A stretch of 5,254 bases of DNA from Clostridia bacterium (GTDB lineage Bacteria; Bacillota; Clostridia; Oscillospirales; Acutalibacteraceae). The notes beneath the pieces were generated by a model that made no database searches, was not told where the DNA came from, and saw only the letters and a program-made list of their open reading frames with translations. Position numbers and translations under genes: made by a program. Positions 1 through 5,254 of the stretch are shown here, in pieces. The stretch covers positions 1 through 5,254 of the forward strand of contig CAAGND010000051.1 of the NCBI GenBank assembly GCA_900771185.1, given 5' to 3'. Position 1 is the stretch's first letter; the number at the start of each line of letters is the position of its first letter.

Positions 1-101
1 CCCACCACGGTTATGCAGCAGAGCAGGCCGCTGAGCCACCACGCAAGTGCCGTGACGAATCCGCCGCACAGGAACCAGACTATGTTACCCAATATTTTCA
101 T
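1..101 (-). CDS. YccF-like small inner-membrane protein, N-terminal part (cut by window edge)
   Basis: The minus strand reads ATG at 101 and stays open to the left edge, giving 33 codons that begin MKILGNIVWFLCGGF and end LLCCITVV. The piece is very hydrophobic, with tryptophans and glycines (WF..GG near residues 9-14, WW at 21-22), which suggests one or two membrane helices. The N-terminal pattern MKILGNI.WF..GG and the CIT(V/I)(V/I)G stretch match the YccF (DUF307) family of short membrane proteins as I know it. Its biochemical role is not established. An AAGGA ribosome-binding site (115-111 on the minus strand) lies 9 bases before the ATG. The gene is divergent from uvrC, so it is probably a separate transcription unit. 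Only about a quarter of a typical family member is visible, so the family call is good but not certain. Confidence 0.72.
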   Translation of the reverse strand, partial: MKILGNIVWFLCGGFVTALAWWLSGLLCCITVV

Positions 102-137
102 GTTGCCCCATCCTTTCCGGGAGTTTCTCCCAACTAC

Positions 138-146
138 AACATATCA
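138..146 (-). promoter_or_regulatory. Possible extended -10 for the YccF-like gene
   Basis: On the minus strand this reads TGATATGTT, that is TG, one base, then a -10-like hexamer TATGTT. No good -35 box lies 17 bases upstream (AAAAAT there). Transcription would start near 131, giving a leader of about 30 bases. The leader would open with a 5-bp hairpin, GGGAG-AAA-CTCCC (131-119), before the ribosome-binding site. This is a weak prediction from sequence alone. Confidence 0.25.
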
Positions 147-200
147 CATAAGTGTTTCGCATTTTTGTACGGGATTATAATTTTTTATAAACCTATAAGT

Positions 201-229
201 TGCACAGCCGCCCGTTATCATAGTATAAT
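201..229 (+). promoter_or_regulatory. Probable sigma-A-type promoter of uvrC
   Basis: A perfect TATAAT -10 box at 224-229 lies 17 bases downstream of TGCACA at 201-206, which matches 4 of 6 bases of the TTGACA consensus. The start of transcription would be near 236, leaving a leader of about 22 bases that holds the GGAGG site. The surroundings are AT-rich and include a second TATAAT at 176-181 without a convincing -35. A promoter here lies downstream of the in-frame ATG at 165, which supports the later start for uvrC. Confidence 0.55.
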
Positions 230-245
230 ATATTCAGTCCTATCC

Positions 246-250
246 GGAGG
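246..250 (+). promoter_or_regulatory. Ribosome-binding site that fixes the uvrC start
   Basis: GGAGG ends 7 bases before the ATG at 258. No comparable site precedes the in-frame ATG at 165. The residues between the two ATGs do not resemble UvrC, whereas the reading from 258 gives the usual short lead into the GIY-YIG domain. Confidence 0.85.
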
Positions 251-257
251 TGAAACG

Positions 258-2105
258 ATGAACGACAAACTTCAAGTCTTGAGGAAAAAGGCCATGCAGC
301 TCCCGCTTACTCCCGGGGTATATCTGATGAAGAACAGCCGCGGTGAAATCATATATGTCGGCAAGGCAAAGGCGCTCAAAAACCGTGTCAGCCAATATTT
401 CGGCTCGCAGAACAACCACGGGATAAAGGTTCGCAAGATGGTTGAAAATGTTGATGACTTTGACGTTATACTCACCGACAGCGAATTTGAGGCGCTGATT
501 CTCGAATGCAGTCTGATAAAACAGCATTCGCCTAAATATAATATTCTTCTAAAAGATGACAAAGGATACTCCTACGTTAAGATTACAAACGAAAAATGGC
601 GCAACATATATGCCGTTTTGCAGCGCGAGGATGACGGCGCACAGTATCTCGGACCGTATACCAGCTCCTTTGCCGTCAAAAATACTGTGGATGAGGCCAA
701 GAAGATTTTTCGTCTGCCGCAGTGCAGCAAAACCTTTCCGAAAGACTTCGGGAAAGGCAGACCCTGCCTTAACTATTTCATCTCCCAATGCTGTGCCCCG
801 TGCACGGGCAAGGTTCCGTTTGAACAGTATGATGAGGCCGTCAGTGACGCAATAGCTTTCATAAAGGGCGGTTATACTCAGGCGCTCACCGACCTTGAAA
901 GGCGAATGAATGAGGCGGCGGAGGCGCTCGAATTCGAAAAAGCCGCACGGCTCAGAGACAGAATTGCCGCCATAAATCGTCTCGGAGGCAAGCAAAAGGT
1001 CATATCCGCATCGGTTAAGGAGCAGGATGTTTTTGCTCTTGTCACCGGCCCTTCCGGCGCGGCGAAGTCGTGTTTGTCCGTCATCCGTTTTGCTGACGGA
1101 CGTCTCTATGACAGTGAGAATTTCATCATCGACACACCCGAAAATACCGCGGAGGCGATGTCCCAGCTCATCAGGCGGTTCTATATGATAAGAGACTTTG
1201 TTCCAAAGCGCGTCTCCGTTGAGCAGGAAATTGCCGACGAGGAGCTGACAGCCCGCTGGCTCAGTGAGAAAAAAGGCAAAAATGTTATCATATCACACAG
1301 CTCCTTAGGCGAGCAGAAAAAGCTTTTTGACATGTGCCGTTCAAATGCCGCACAGTATCTGACACCTGTAACGGGCGCTACCGGGCGCAAAACCGCCGCA
1401 CTCGATGAGCTGGCCGGTCTTCTGGGTCTGAGCAGTGCGCCGGAATTTATAGAAGCCTATGACATTTCTCACACCGCCGGCTCCGACAATGTTGCCGGCA
1501 TGGTGGTTTTCCGCAACGGGGAGCCGTATAAAAAGGGGTATAAGCGTTTTATAATAAAGGGCTTTGAGGGTCAGGACGACTACGCCTCCATGGCAGAGGT
1601 TCTCGACAGGCGTCTTGCACGATATGAGCTTGAAAAGGAAAGCGGCGAGGGCTTCGGAAGGCTGCCCGATCTCATACTGCTTGACGGAGGTCACGGTCAG
1701 GTGTCCGCCGTTGAACCGGTGCTCAGAAAGCACGGCATTTCCGTCCCCCTGTTCGGCATGGTCAAGGACGGGAACCACCGAACACGCGCAATAGCGCTGT
1801 CAGGCGGTGAGATAGCACTCAGCTCAAAGCGCCGCGCGTTTACGCTTGTTTCGGAAATTCAGGAGGAGGTTCACCGTTTTGCCGTCAGCTTCCACCGCAC
1901 ACGCAGAAAATCCTCCTCTCTCTCAAGCACCCTGACGGATATTCCCGGCGTTGGACCCGCAAGAGCCAAGGCTCTGCTGAAACATTTCAAAACGATATCC
2001 GCCATACGCAGCGCAACGCCCGAACAGCTCTGCGCCGTTGACGGTATATCCGAGAAAACAGCGCTCATTATATATAATGCACTCCTTGACACTGAAAGAA
2101 AATAA
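258..2105 (+). CDS. uvrC: UvrABC excinuclease subunit C
   Basis: UvrC makes both incisions around a DNA lesion after UvrA and UvrB have located it, in cytoplasmic nucleotide excision repair. The 615-residue length is normal for the family. Domains in order: a GIY-YIG nuclease at about 15-95 (GVY at 20-22, IYVG at 32-35, with Y33, R43 and probably E78 as active-site residues) for the 3' cut; a cysteine-rich stretch at 156-182; a UVR motif at about 211-245 that contacts UvrB; an RNase H-like endonuclease at about 255-550 for the 5' cut, with D402 in YDISH, D476 in LLDGG and H539 in VHRFA; and tandem helix-hairpin-helix DNA-binding motifs at about 557-610 (IPGVGPARAKALL, then VDGISEKTA). All expected catalytic residues are present, so it should be functional. 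The start at 258 is chosen for its GGAGG site and for family alignment. An in-frame ATG at 165 adds 31 unlikely residues. It is followed by a 65-base gap and then rsmD. Confidence 0.97.
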   Translation: MNDKLQVLRKKAMQLPLTPGVYLMKNSRGEIIYVGKAKALKNRVSQYFGSQNNHGIKVRKMVENVDDFDVILTDSEFEALILECSLIKQHSPKYNILLKDDKGYSYVKITNEKWRNIYAVLQREDDGAQYLGPYTSSFAVKNTVDEAKKIFRLPQCSKTFPKDFGKGRPCLNYFISQCCAPCTGKVPFEQYDEAVSDAIAFIKGGYTQALTDLERRMNEAAEALEFEKAARLRDRIAAINRLGGKQKVISASVKEQDVFALVTGPSGAAKSCLSVIRFADGRLYDSENFIIDTPENTAEAMSQLIRRFYMIRDFVPKRVSVEQEIADEELTARWLSEKKGKNVIISHSSLGEQKKLFDMCRSNAAQYLTPVTGATGRKTAALDELAGLLGLSSAPEFIEAYDISHTAGSDNVAGMVVFRNGEPYKKGYKRFIIKGFEGQDDYASMAEVLDRRLARYELEKESGEGFGRLPDLILLDGGHGQVSAVEPVLRKHGISVPLFGMVKDGNHRTRAIALSGGEIALSSKRRAFTLVSEIQEEVHRFAVSFHRTRRKSSSLSSTLTDIPGVGPARAKALLKHFKTISAIRSATPEQLCAVDGISEKTALIIYNALLDTERK

Positions 2106-2114
2106 TGCGATAAT
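2086..2114 (+). promoter_or_regulatory. Strong predicted promoter for the rsmD operon, overlapping the 3' end of uvrC
   Basis: A perfect TTGACA (2086-2091) lies within the last codons of uvrC. Exactly 17 bases separate it from GATAAT (2109-2114), which matches 5 of 6 bases of the -10 consensus. TG at 2106-2107 supplies the extended -10 element (TGCGATAAT). Transcription would start near 2121, with a leader of about 50 bases before rsmD. GATAATAA occurs twice, 10 bases apart (2109-2116 and 2119-2126). No terminator hairpin is visible between uvrC and rsmD, so read-through from uvrC is also likely. Confidence 0.65.
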
Positions 2115-2155
2115 AAAGGATAATAAGAGACATAAAACGAGTGCTTAAAAGCCAC

Positions 2156-2162
2156 AAAAGGA
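2156..2162 (+). promoter_or_regulatory. Ribosome-binding site that fixes the rsmD start
   Basis: AAAAGGA ends 8 bases before the ATG at 2171. The in-frame GTG at 2141, ten codons earlier, has no good Shine-Dalgarno site. Starting at 2171 also gives the family's usual first residues, MRVITGSARG. Confidence 0.75.
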
Positions 2163-2170
2163 ATGATAAT

Positions 2171-2719
2171 ATGAGAGTCATCACCGGTTCGGCACGGGGC
2201 AGAGTTCTGAAGACTTTGCAGGGGGATGATGTTCGCCCCACAACAGACCGTGTAAAAGAGGCGGTTTTCAGTATAATTCAATTTGAAATTGAGGGCAGAA
2301 GAGTGCTCGACCTCTTTGCGGGCTCCGGTCAGCTCGGCATAGAGGCGCTCAGCAGGGGCGCTCAAAGCGTCGCTTTTGTCGATATTTCAAAGGATTCCGT
2401 TTCCACCGTCAAATATAACCTTGAGCACACCAAGCTTTCCGAAACCGCCCGCGTGTTTCAGACGGACGCACTCTCCTTTCTCAAGCTTGGTTCAGAGGTG
2501 TTTGATATAGTTTTTCTTGACCCGCCCTATAATTCCGGACTTTTGGAGAAAGCGCTTGAGCTGCTTCCGGACAGGGTGGCTGCCGGCGGTGTTGTCATGT
2601 GCGAGACCCCGTTCGGAGCGGATTTGCCCGATTTTGTCGGTTCCCTCACGCGCGCGAAAAGCTATAAATACGGCAAGATAATGATAACCGTATACAGAAA
2701 GGAAGCTGCCGAAATATGA
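2171..2719 (+). CDS. rsmD: 16S rRNA (guanine(966)-N(2))-methyltransferase RsmD
   Basis: RsmD transfers a methyl group from S-adenosylmethionine to N2 of G966 (E. coli numbering) in 16S rRNA, acting on the assembling small subunit. The 182-residue protein has the usual length and a single Rossmann-like methyltransferase fold. The family start MRVITGSARG is followed by RPTTDRVKEAVFSII (about 22-36). Motif I, LDLFAGSG (46-53), binds the methyl donor, and D71 in FVDIS is the expected ribose-contacting acid. DPPY at 117-120 is the motif IV typical of methyltransferases acting on exocyclic amino groups. Its stop codon overlaps the coaD start (ATGA), and rsmD-coaD adjacency is common in bacteria. 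The start is set by AAAAGGA. A DNA methyltransferase is a conceivable alternative from DPPY alone, but the N-terminal motif and the neighbour favour RsmD. Confidence 0.95.
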   Translation: MRVITGSARGRVLKTLQGDDVRPTTDRVKEAVFSIIQFEIEGRRVLDLFAGSGQLGIEALSRGAQSVAFVDISKDSVSTVKYNLEHTKLSETARVFQTDALSFLKLGSEVFDIVFLDPPYNSGLLEKALELLPDRVAAGGVVMCETPFGADLPDFVGSLTRAKSYKYGKIMITVYRKEAAEI

Positions 2720-3213
2720 AAATTGCCATCTGCCCCGGAAGCTTCGACCCTGTGACAAAAGGTCACCTCGATATAATCAAGCGCACCGCCAAGATGTTCG
2801 ACAAGGTAATCGTTGTCGTCATGCATAACTATCACAAAACAAACTACTATTTTTCAGCCGCCGAGCGCGTTGAGCTTCTCAGCCGCTGCACAAAAAATTT
2901 GGACAATGTGTCGGTTGACATGCACGGCGGGCTGCTTGCCGAATATGCCAGAGAGAAGGGCGCCGTCGCGATAGTCAAGGGTCTGCGCGCGGTCTCCGAC
3001 TTTGACTATGAATTTCAGCAGGCTCTCATCAACAAAAAGCTCAGCCCCGAAATTGAAACCGTTTTTATAACCGCTGATTCGGACTATATGTACCTGTCCT
3101 CAAGCGTTGTAAAGCAGGTCTGCGAATTCGGCGGGGATGTTTCCGACTTTGTACCCGCAGAGGTATGTGATGATATTATTAAAAGGATCAAGGAAAGGAG
3201 CTCGCTTGAATGA
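2716..3213 (+). CDS. coaD: Phosphopantetheine adenylyltransferase (CoA biosynthesis)
   Basis: CoaD joins ATP and 4'-phosphopantetheine to make dephospho-CoA and pyrophosphate, the penultimate step of cytoplasmic CoA synthesis. The 165-residue length is normal for this nucleotidyltransferase family. PGSFDP (7-12) leads into the (H/T)xGH signature TKGH at 14-17, where H17 should be the catalytic histidine. K41 sits where the substrate-binding lysine is expected, followed by an atypical NYYF where many homologues have a PxF-type segment. VKGLRAVSDFDYE (87-99) carries the conserved KGLR (R91) and the acidic segment. LSSS (127-130) is the C-terminal ISSS-type nucleotide-binding motif. The ATG overlaps the rsmD stop as ATGA, with AGAAAGGAAG about 10 bases upstream, so translation is probably coupled. 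Its own stop overlaps the next gene in the same way. Confidence 0.96.
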   Translation: MKIAICPGSFDPVTKGHLDIIKRTAKMFDKVIVVVMHNYHKTNYYFSAAERVELLSRCTKNLDNVSVDMHGGLLAEYAREKGAVAIVKGLRAVSDFDYEFQQALINKKLSPEIETVFITADSDYMYLSSSVVKQVCEFGGDVSDFVPAEVCDDIIKRIKERSSLE

Positions 3214-3968
3214 ACATAGAATCCCTGTTGGAGCAGATTGAGGAAATCCTGGACTCCGGAACAAAAATCGCGATGACACACAAATGCGCCGTCAATGCCG
3301 ACGCCATAAAGACCTGCATTGAGGACATTCGGCTCAACATGCCCGAGGAGATATCCCAGGCAAAGGCCATCGTTGCCGACCGCAGTGCCATACTTTCAAA
3401 GGCGAAAAACGACGCTGTCTCCTCCGTCACCAAGGCGCAGGACAAGGCTCACGAGCTCATGACCAACACGGAGGCCAAGACGGAGCAGATGCTCTCCGCC
3501 GCCAAGGCCACCGTTGAAAAAAACATCAGCGAATCAGAGGAGCAGGCGGCTCAAACCGTGGCAAAAGCCGAGGCCGAAGCTGCCGCTATGATTGAAAACG
3601 CCAGAAAGACGGCTGAAAAGCTGATAGACGAGCACGAGATTACCGCACAGGCAAGAGCCTATGCCGCGCAGCTCAAGAAACAGTCCCAGGACGAGGCCTC
3701 GGACACCATCAACACCGCAGTTGCCCGTGCCGAGGAGATGCTTGCCAACGCGAGCCGTCAGGCCGAGGATATAACCTCAACAGCAAAGGCTGATGCTGAC
3801 GAGATGCTTGCTCGTGCCAAGAAGTGGTCAACTGAGATGAAGGATGCCGCAAGCACCTTCGCCGACAGGGTGATGACTACTGCGGACAGAGCTCTGGTCA
3901 ACAGCGTCAACGAGATACGCAACGCCCGTCAGGCTCTGCGAGATGCCGGCAGAGGGGACACAAAATGA
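3210..3968 (+). CDS. Alanine-rich hendecad coiled-coil protein, 'ATPase subunit-like', function unknown
   Basis: This 252-residue soluble protein has no signal peptide or membrane segment. A short N-terminal region (1-60; LLEQIEEIL at 6-14, IEDIRLNMPEEISQAK at 37-52) resembles a family I recall next to coaD in Clostridia, often labelled ATPase or V-type ATPase subunit H. The rest is a long Ala/Glu/Lys-rich helix. Residues 63-139 divide into seven gap-free 11-residue units, most ending in a hydrophobic residue (SSV, ELM, QML, KNI, QTV, AMI, KLI). The phase shifts, and four more units cover 168-211 (EEML, EDIT, DEML, TEMK). Hendecads favour right-handed coiled coils like those in ATP synthase peripheral stalks. 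There is no P-loop, so it should not be called an ATPase enzyme. The start at 3210 overlaps the coaD stop as ATGA, after AGGAAAGGAG with 9 bases of spacing. A scaffold or stalk role is inference; DivIVA-like proteins are an alternative comparison. Confidence 0.88.
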   Translation: MNIESLLEQIEEILDSGTKIAMTHKCAVNADAIKTCIEDIRLNMPEEISQAKAIVADRSAILSKAKNDAVSSVTKAQDKAHELMTNTEAKTEQMLSAAKATVEKNISESEEQAAQTVAKAEAEAAAMIENARKTAEKLIDEHEITAQARAYAAQLKKQSQDEASDTINTAVARAEEMLANASRQAEDITSTAKADADEMLARAKKWSTEMKDAASTFADRVMTTADRALVNSVNEIRNARQALRDAGRGDTK

Positions 3969-4594
3969 ACATATTAATAGTCGGCTGCGGCAAAACAGGC
4001 TCACGACTTGCAAAGCAGCTTGTTGAGCGCGGCTATGATGTGTCCGTTGTTGACAAAAGCCGTGAAAAAATTGAAAAAAATCTCGGCGCTGATTTTGTCG
4101 GAATGACCGTAACCGGTGAGCCATTTGACACCGATGTTCTCTCAAGCGCCGGTGCGAACGATATGCACGTGGCCGTCATCGTCACCCCTGACGACAACGT
4201 CAATGTCATGGTCGCTCAGACTCTGCGGCTTGAATTCGGCGTGGATAAAATCTTTACCCGCGTCCTTGACCCCGCGCGCGAGTCGGTTTTCCGCAAATTC
4301 GGGCTGTACACCGTCTGTGCGACAAGATACGAATCCGATCACCTCATGGGGCTGATAACCTCAATTGAATCCGACATTCCGAGTGTTGCCACGGTGGGCG
4401 CACTGTTTGAATTTCATATGCTCAAAACGGGAAAGCGTGACTACGGAAAAGCGCCCGTATCGCTGCCGCACCATCCCAATGAGGTCTTTGTCGCCGTCAA
4501 GCGCAGCGACGGAACGGTTGTTCCCGTCAACGCGCCCGGGCTTACAATCCGCGAGGGAGACAGAATCATTTCCACCACCGTGAAAACAGAGTAA
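3965..4594 (+). CDS. TrkA/KtrA-type potassium-channel regulatory protein (RCK), first of a tandem pair
   Basis: RCK proteins form rings on the cytoplasmic face of TrkH/KtrB-type K+ transporters and gate them according to bound nucleotide. The 209-residue length fits a single-RCK, KtrA-like protein. The RCK_N Rossmann domain (about 1-125) has GCGKTG at 7-12 and the ribose-binding acid D30 at the end of strand two. The TrkA_C domain spans about 140-205 (NEVFVAVKR, then IREGDRIIS). The loop that is usually GDG reads G51-E52-P53 here, preceded by an extended FVGMTVT, a style I associate with the first member of clostridial and actinobacterial TrkA pairs. The start overlaps the coiled-coil stop (ATGA), with AGAGGGG upstream. 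No transporter subunit is in the window; it may lie downstream. I leave the symbol empty because trkA and ktrA cannot be separated here. Confidence 0.9.
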   Translation: MNILIVGCGKTGSRLAKQLVERGYDVSVVDKSREKIEKNLGADFVGMTVTGEPFDTDVLSSAGANDMHVAVIVTPDDNVNVMVAQTLRLEFGVDKIFTRVLDPARESVFRKFGLYTVCATRYESDHLMGLITSIESDIPSVATVGALFEFHMLKTGKRDYGKAPVSLPHHPNEVFVAVKRSDGTVVPVNAPGLTIREGDRIISTTVKTE

Positions 4595-4613
4595 TCGAAA
4601 GGTAAGGTCTTTT

Positions 4614-5254
4614 ATGAGAATACTCATTGTAGGCGGAGGCAAGCTCGGCTTCAACCTCGCGCGGACACTTATAGAGGAGGGCAAAGAGGTTCGCATTGTC
4701 GACAGCGACAGGACGAAATGCGAATACCTTGCAAGCGAGCTGGATATTCCCATCTACTGTGGAGACGGAACCGAGGTTGAAACTCTCGCCCATGCCGGAA
4801 TCGGCCAGTGTGAAACAGTCATTGCCACCACCAGCCGCGACGAATGCAACCTCATTGTCTGCGAGCTCGCGAAGAACCCATTTAATGTGAAAAAAACCGT
4901 TGCCCGCGTCAACAATCCGAAGAATATTGCGATAATGAAAAAGCTCGGCGTTGATTTCACCGTGTCTGCAACTGTGCTTATGGCGGGGGTTATCGAGCAC
5001 GAGATAGACGGGGCGCAGGTTCGGTTTATCACGGATATCAACAACAGCGATGTTGTTATAAGCGAATACACCGTTCCGGAGGACTGGCGCAATTCCGGAA
5101 CCACGGTCGCCGCCCTCGGTCTGCCGGAGAGCTGTCTGCTCGCATATGTTATGCATGAAAAAGAAATGACTATTCCGCGCGGCAGCACGCAGATTTTCGC
5201 CGGAGACGAGGTCATCGCGCTGACTGTCGGCAATGATTCAAAAAAGCTGCGCAA
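4614..5254 (+). CDS. TrkA/KtrA-type RCK protein, second of the tandem pair (3' end cut by window)
   Basis: The ATG at 4614 opens a frame with no stop before the right edge: 213 codons plus two bases. The protein begins MRILIVGGGKLGFNLA, with the Rossmann motif GGGKLG at 7-12, D30 at the end of strand two and a canonical GDGT at 50-53. VARVNNPKN (96-104) is the typical segment late in RCK_N. A TrkA_C domain follows at about 135-213, ending IFAGDEVIALTV. Single-RCK proteins are about 215-225 residues, so only a few C-terminal residues are likely missing. Over its first 30 residues it shares 17 identities with the protein just upstream, which indicates gene duplication. The gap is 19 bases and carries GAAAGGTAAGG, so it belongs to the same operon. 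It probably acts with its neighbour on one K+ transporter, by analogy to other RCK pairs. Confidence 0.9.
   Translation, partial: MRILIVGGGKLGFNLARTLIEEGKEVRIVDSDRTKCEYLASELDIPIYCGDGTEVETLAHAGIGQCETVIATTSRDECNLIVCELAKNPFNVKKTVARVNNPKNIAIMKKLGVDFTVSATVLMAGVIEHEIDGAQVRFITDINNSDVVISEYTVPEDWRNSGTTVAALGLPESCLLAYVMHEKEMTIPRGSTQIFAGDEVIALTVGNDSKKLR

Noticed and set aside
119..131. Inverted repeat GGGAG-TTT-CTCCC considered as a terminator
   Set aside because: The stem is only 5 bp and has no T-run on either strand. It is better read as a small leader hairpin of the minus-strand gene, or as chance.
165..257. Upstream in-frame ATG that would lengthen UvrC by 31 residues
   Set aside because: There is no ribosome-binding site. 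The extra residues do not resemble UvrC, and the region holds the likely promoter and the GGAGG site for the ATG at 258.
2141..2170. GTG start for RsmD ten codons upstream
   Set aside because: It lacks a good Shine-Dalgarno site, while the ATG at 2171 has AAAAGGA at 8 bases and matches the family N-terminus.
2106..2170. Searched for a terminator between uvrC and rsmD
   Set aside because: The stretch is AT-rich with short GATAATAA repeats but has no stable hairpin, so no terminator is claimed.
1871..2365. Minus-strand open frame of 164 codons across the uvrC-rsmD junction
   Set aside because: It overlaps the conserved UvrC C-terminus and the RsmD motif I region, shows no known motif, and has no convincing start signal.
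3210..3968. Calling the coiled-coil gene a V-type ATPase subunit H or ATP synthase subunit b
   Set aside because: There is no membrane anchor, no P-loop and no ATP synthase gene nearby. The resemblance is low-complexity helix composition and hendecad spacing.
4566..5254. Long minus-strand open frames (4566-5156 and 4754-5254) opposite the RCK genes
   Set aside because: They lie antisense to a well-supported RCK coding region. Their translations show no recognisable domain, and they arise from codon bias on the coding strand.

Overview
The window looks like chromosomal DNA from a low- to mid-GC Firmicute, most likely class Clostridia. That placement is an inference from three things. The proteins resemble clostridial versions. 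Shine-Dalgarno sites are strong (GGAGG, AAAGGA, GGAAAGGAG). The order rsmD, coaD, then a coiled-coil 'ATPase-like' protein is one I associate with Clostridia. Nothing seen points to phage, plasmid, transposon or CRISPR material, and coding density is very high.

Layout. On the minus strand, positions 1-101 hold the first 33 codons of a small YccF-like membrane protein gene that runs off the left edge. A 156-base divergent intergenic region (102-257) separates it from uvrC (258-2105, plus strand), the nuclease subunit of UvrABC nucleotide excision repair. A second plus-strand block follows: rsmD (16S rRNA guanine-N2 methyltransferase), coaD (phosphopantetheine adenylyltransferase), a 252-residue alanine-rich coiled-coil protein, and two tandem TrkA/KtrA-type RCK proteins. 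The last of these is cut by the right edge, probably only a few residues short of its end.

Transcription and coupling. uvrC has a plausible promoter and a strong ribosome-binding site, which argue for a start at 258 rather than the upstream in-frame ATG at 165. A near-consensus promoter (TTGACA, 17 bp, TGC, GATAAT) spans the last uvrC codons and the uvrC-rsmD gap. It would allow rsmD and everything downstream to be transcribed separately from uvrC. Three successive junctions (rsmD/coaD, coaD/coiled-coil, coiled-coil/trkA1) are 4-base ATGA overlaps, and the last gap is only 19 bases, so the block is almost certainly one operon.

How the genes fit together. Most are housekeeping genes: DNA repair, rRNA modification, CoA synthesis and potassium-transport gating. 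No pathway clearly joins them. The least explained member is the coiled-coil protein. Its sequence falls into 11-residue (hendecad) units in two phased blocks, an architecture like the stalk subunits of rotary ATPases, and it sits directly upstream of the paired RCK genes. I see no strong case for a wholly new system. That protein and the asymmetry between the two RCK proteins are the best leads.
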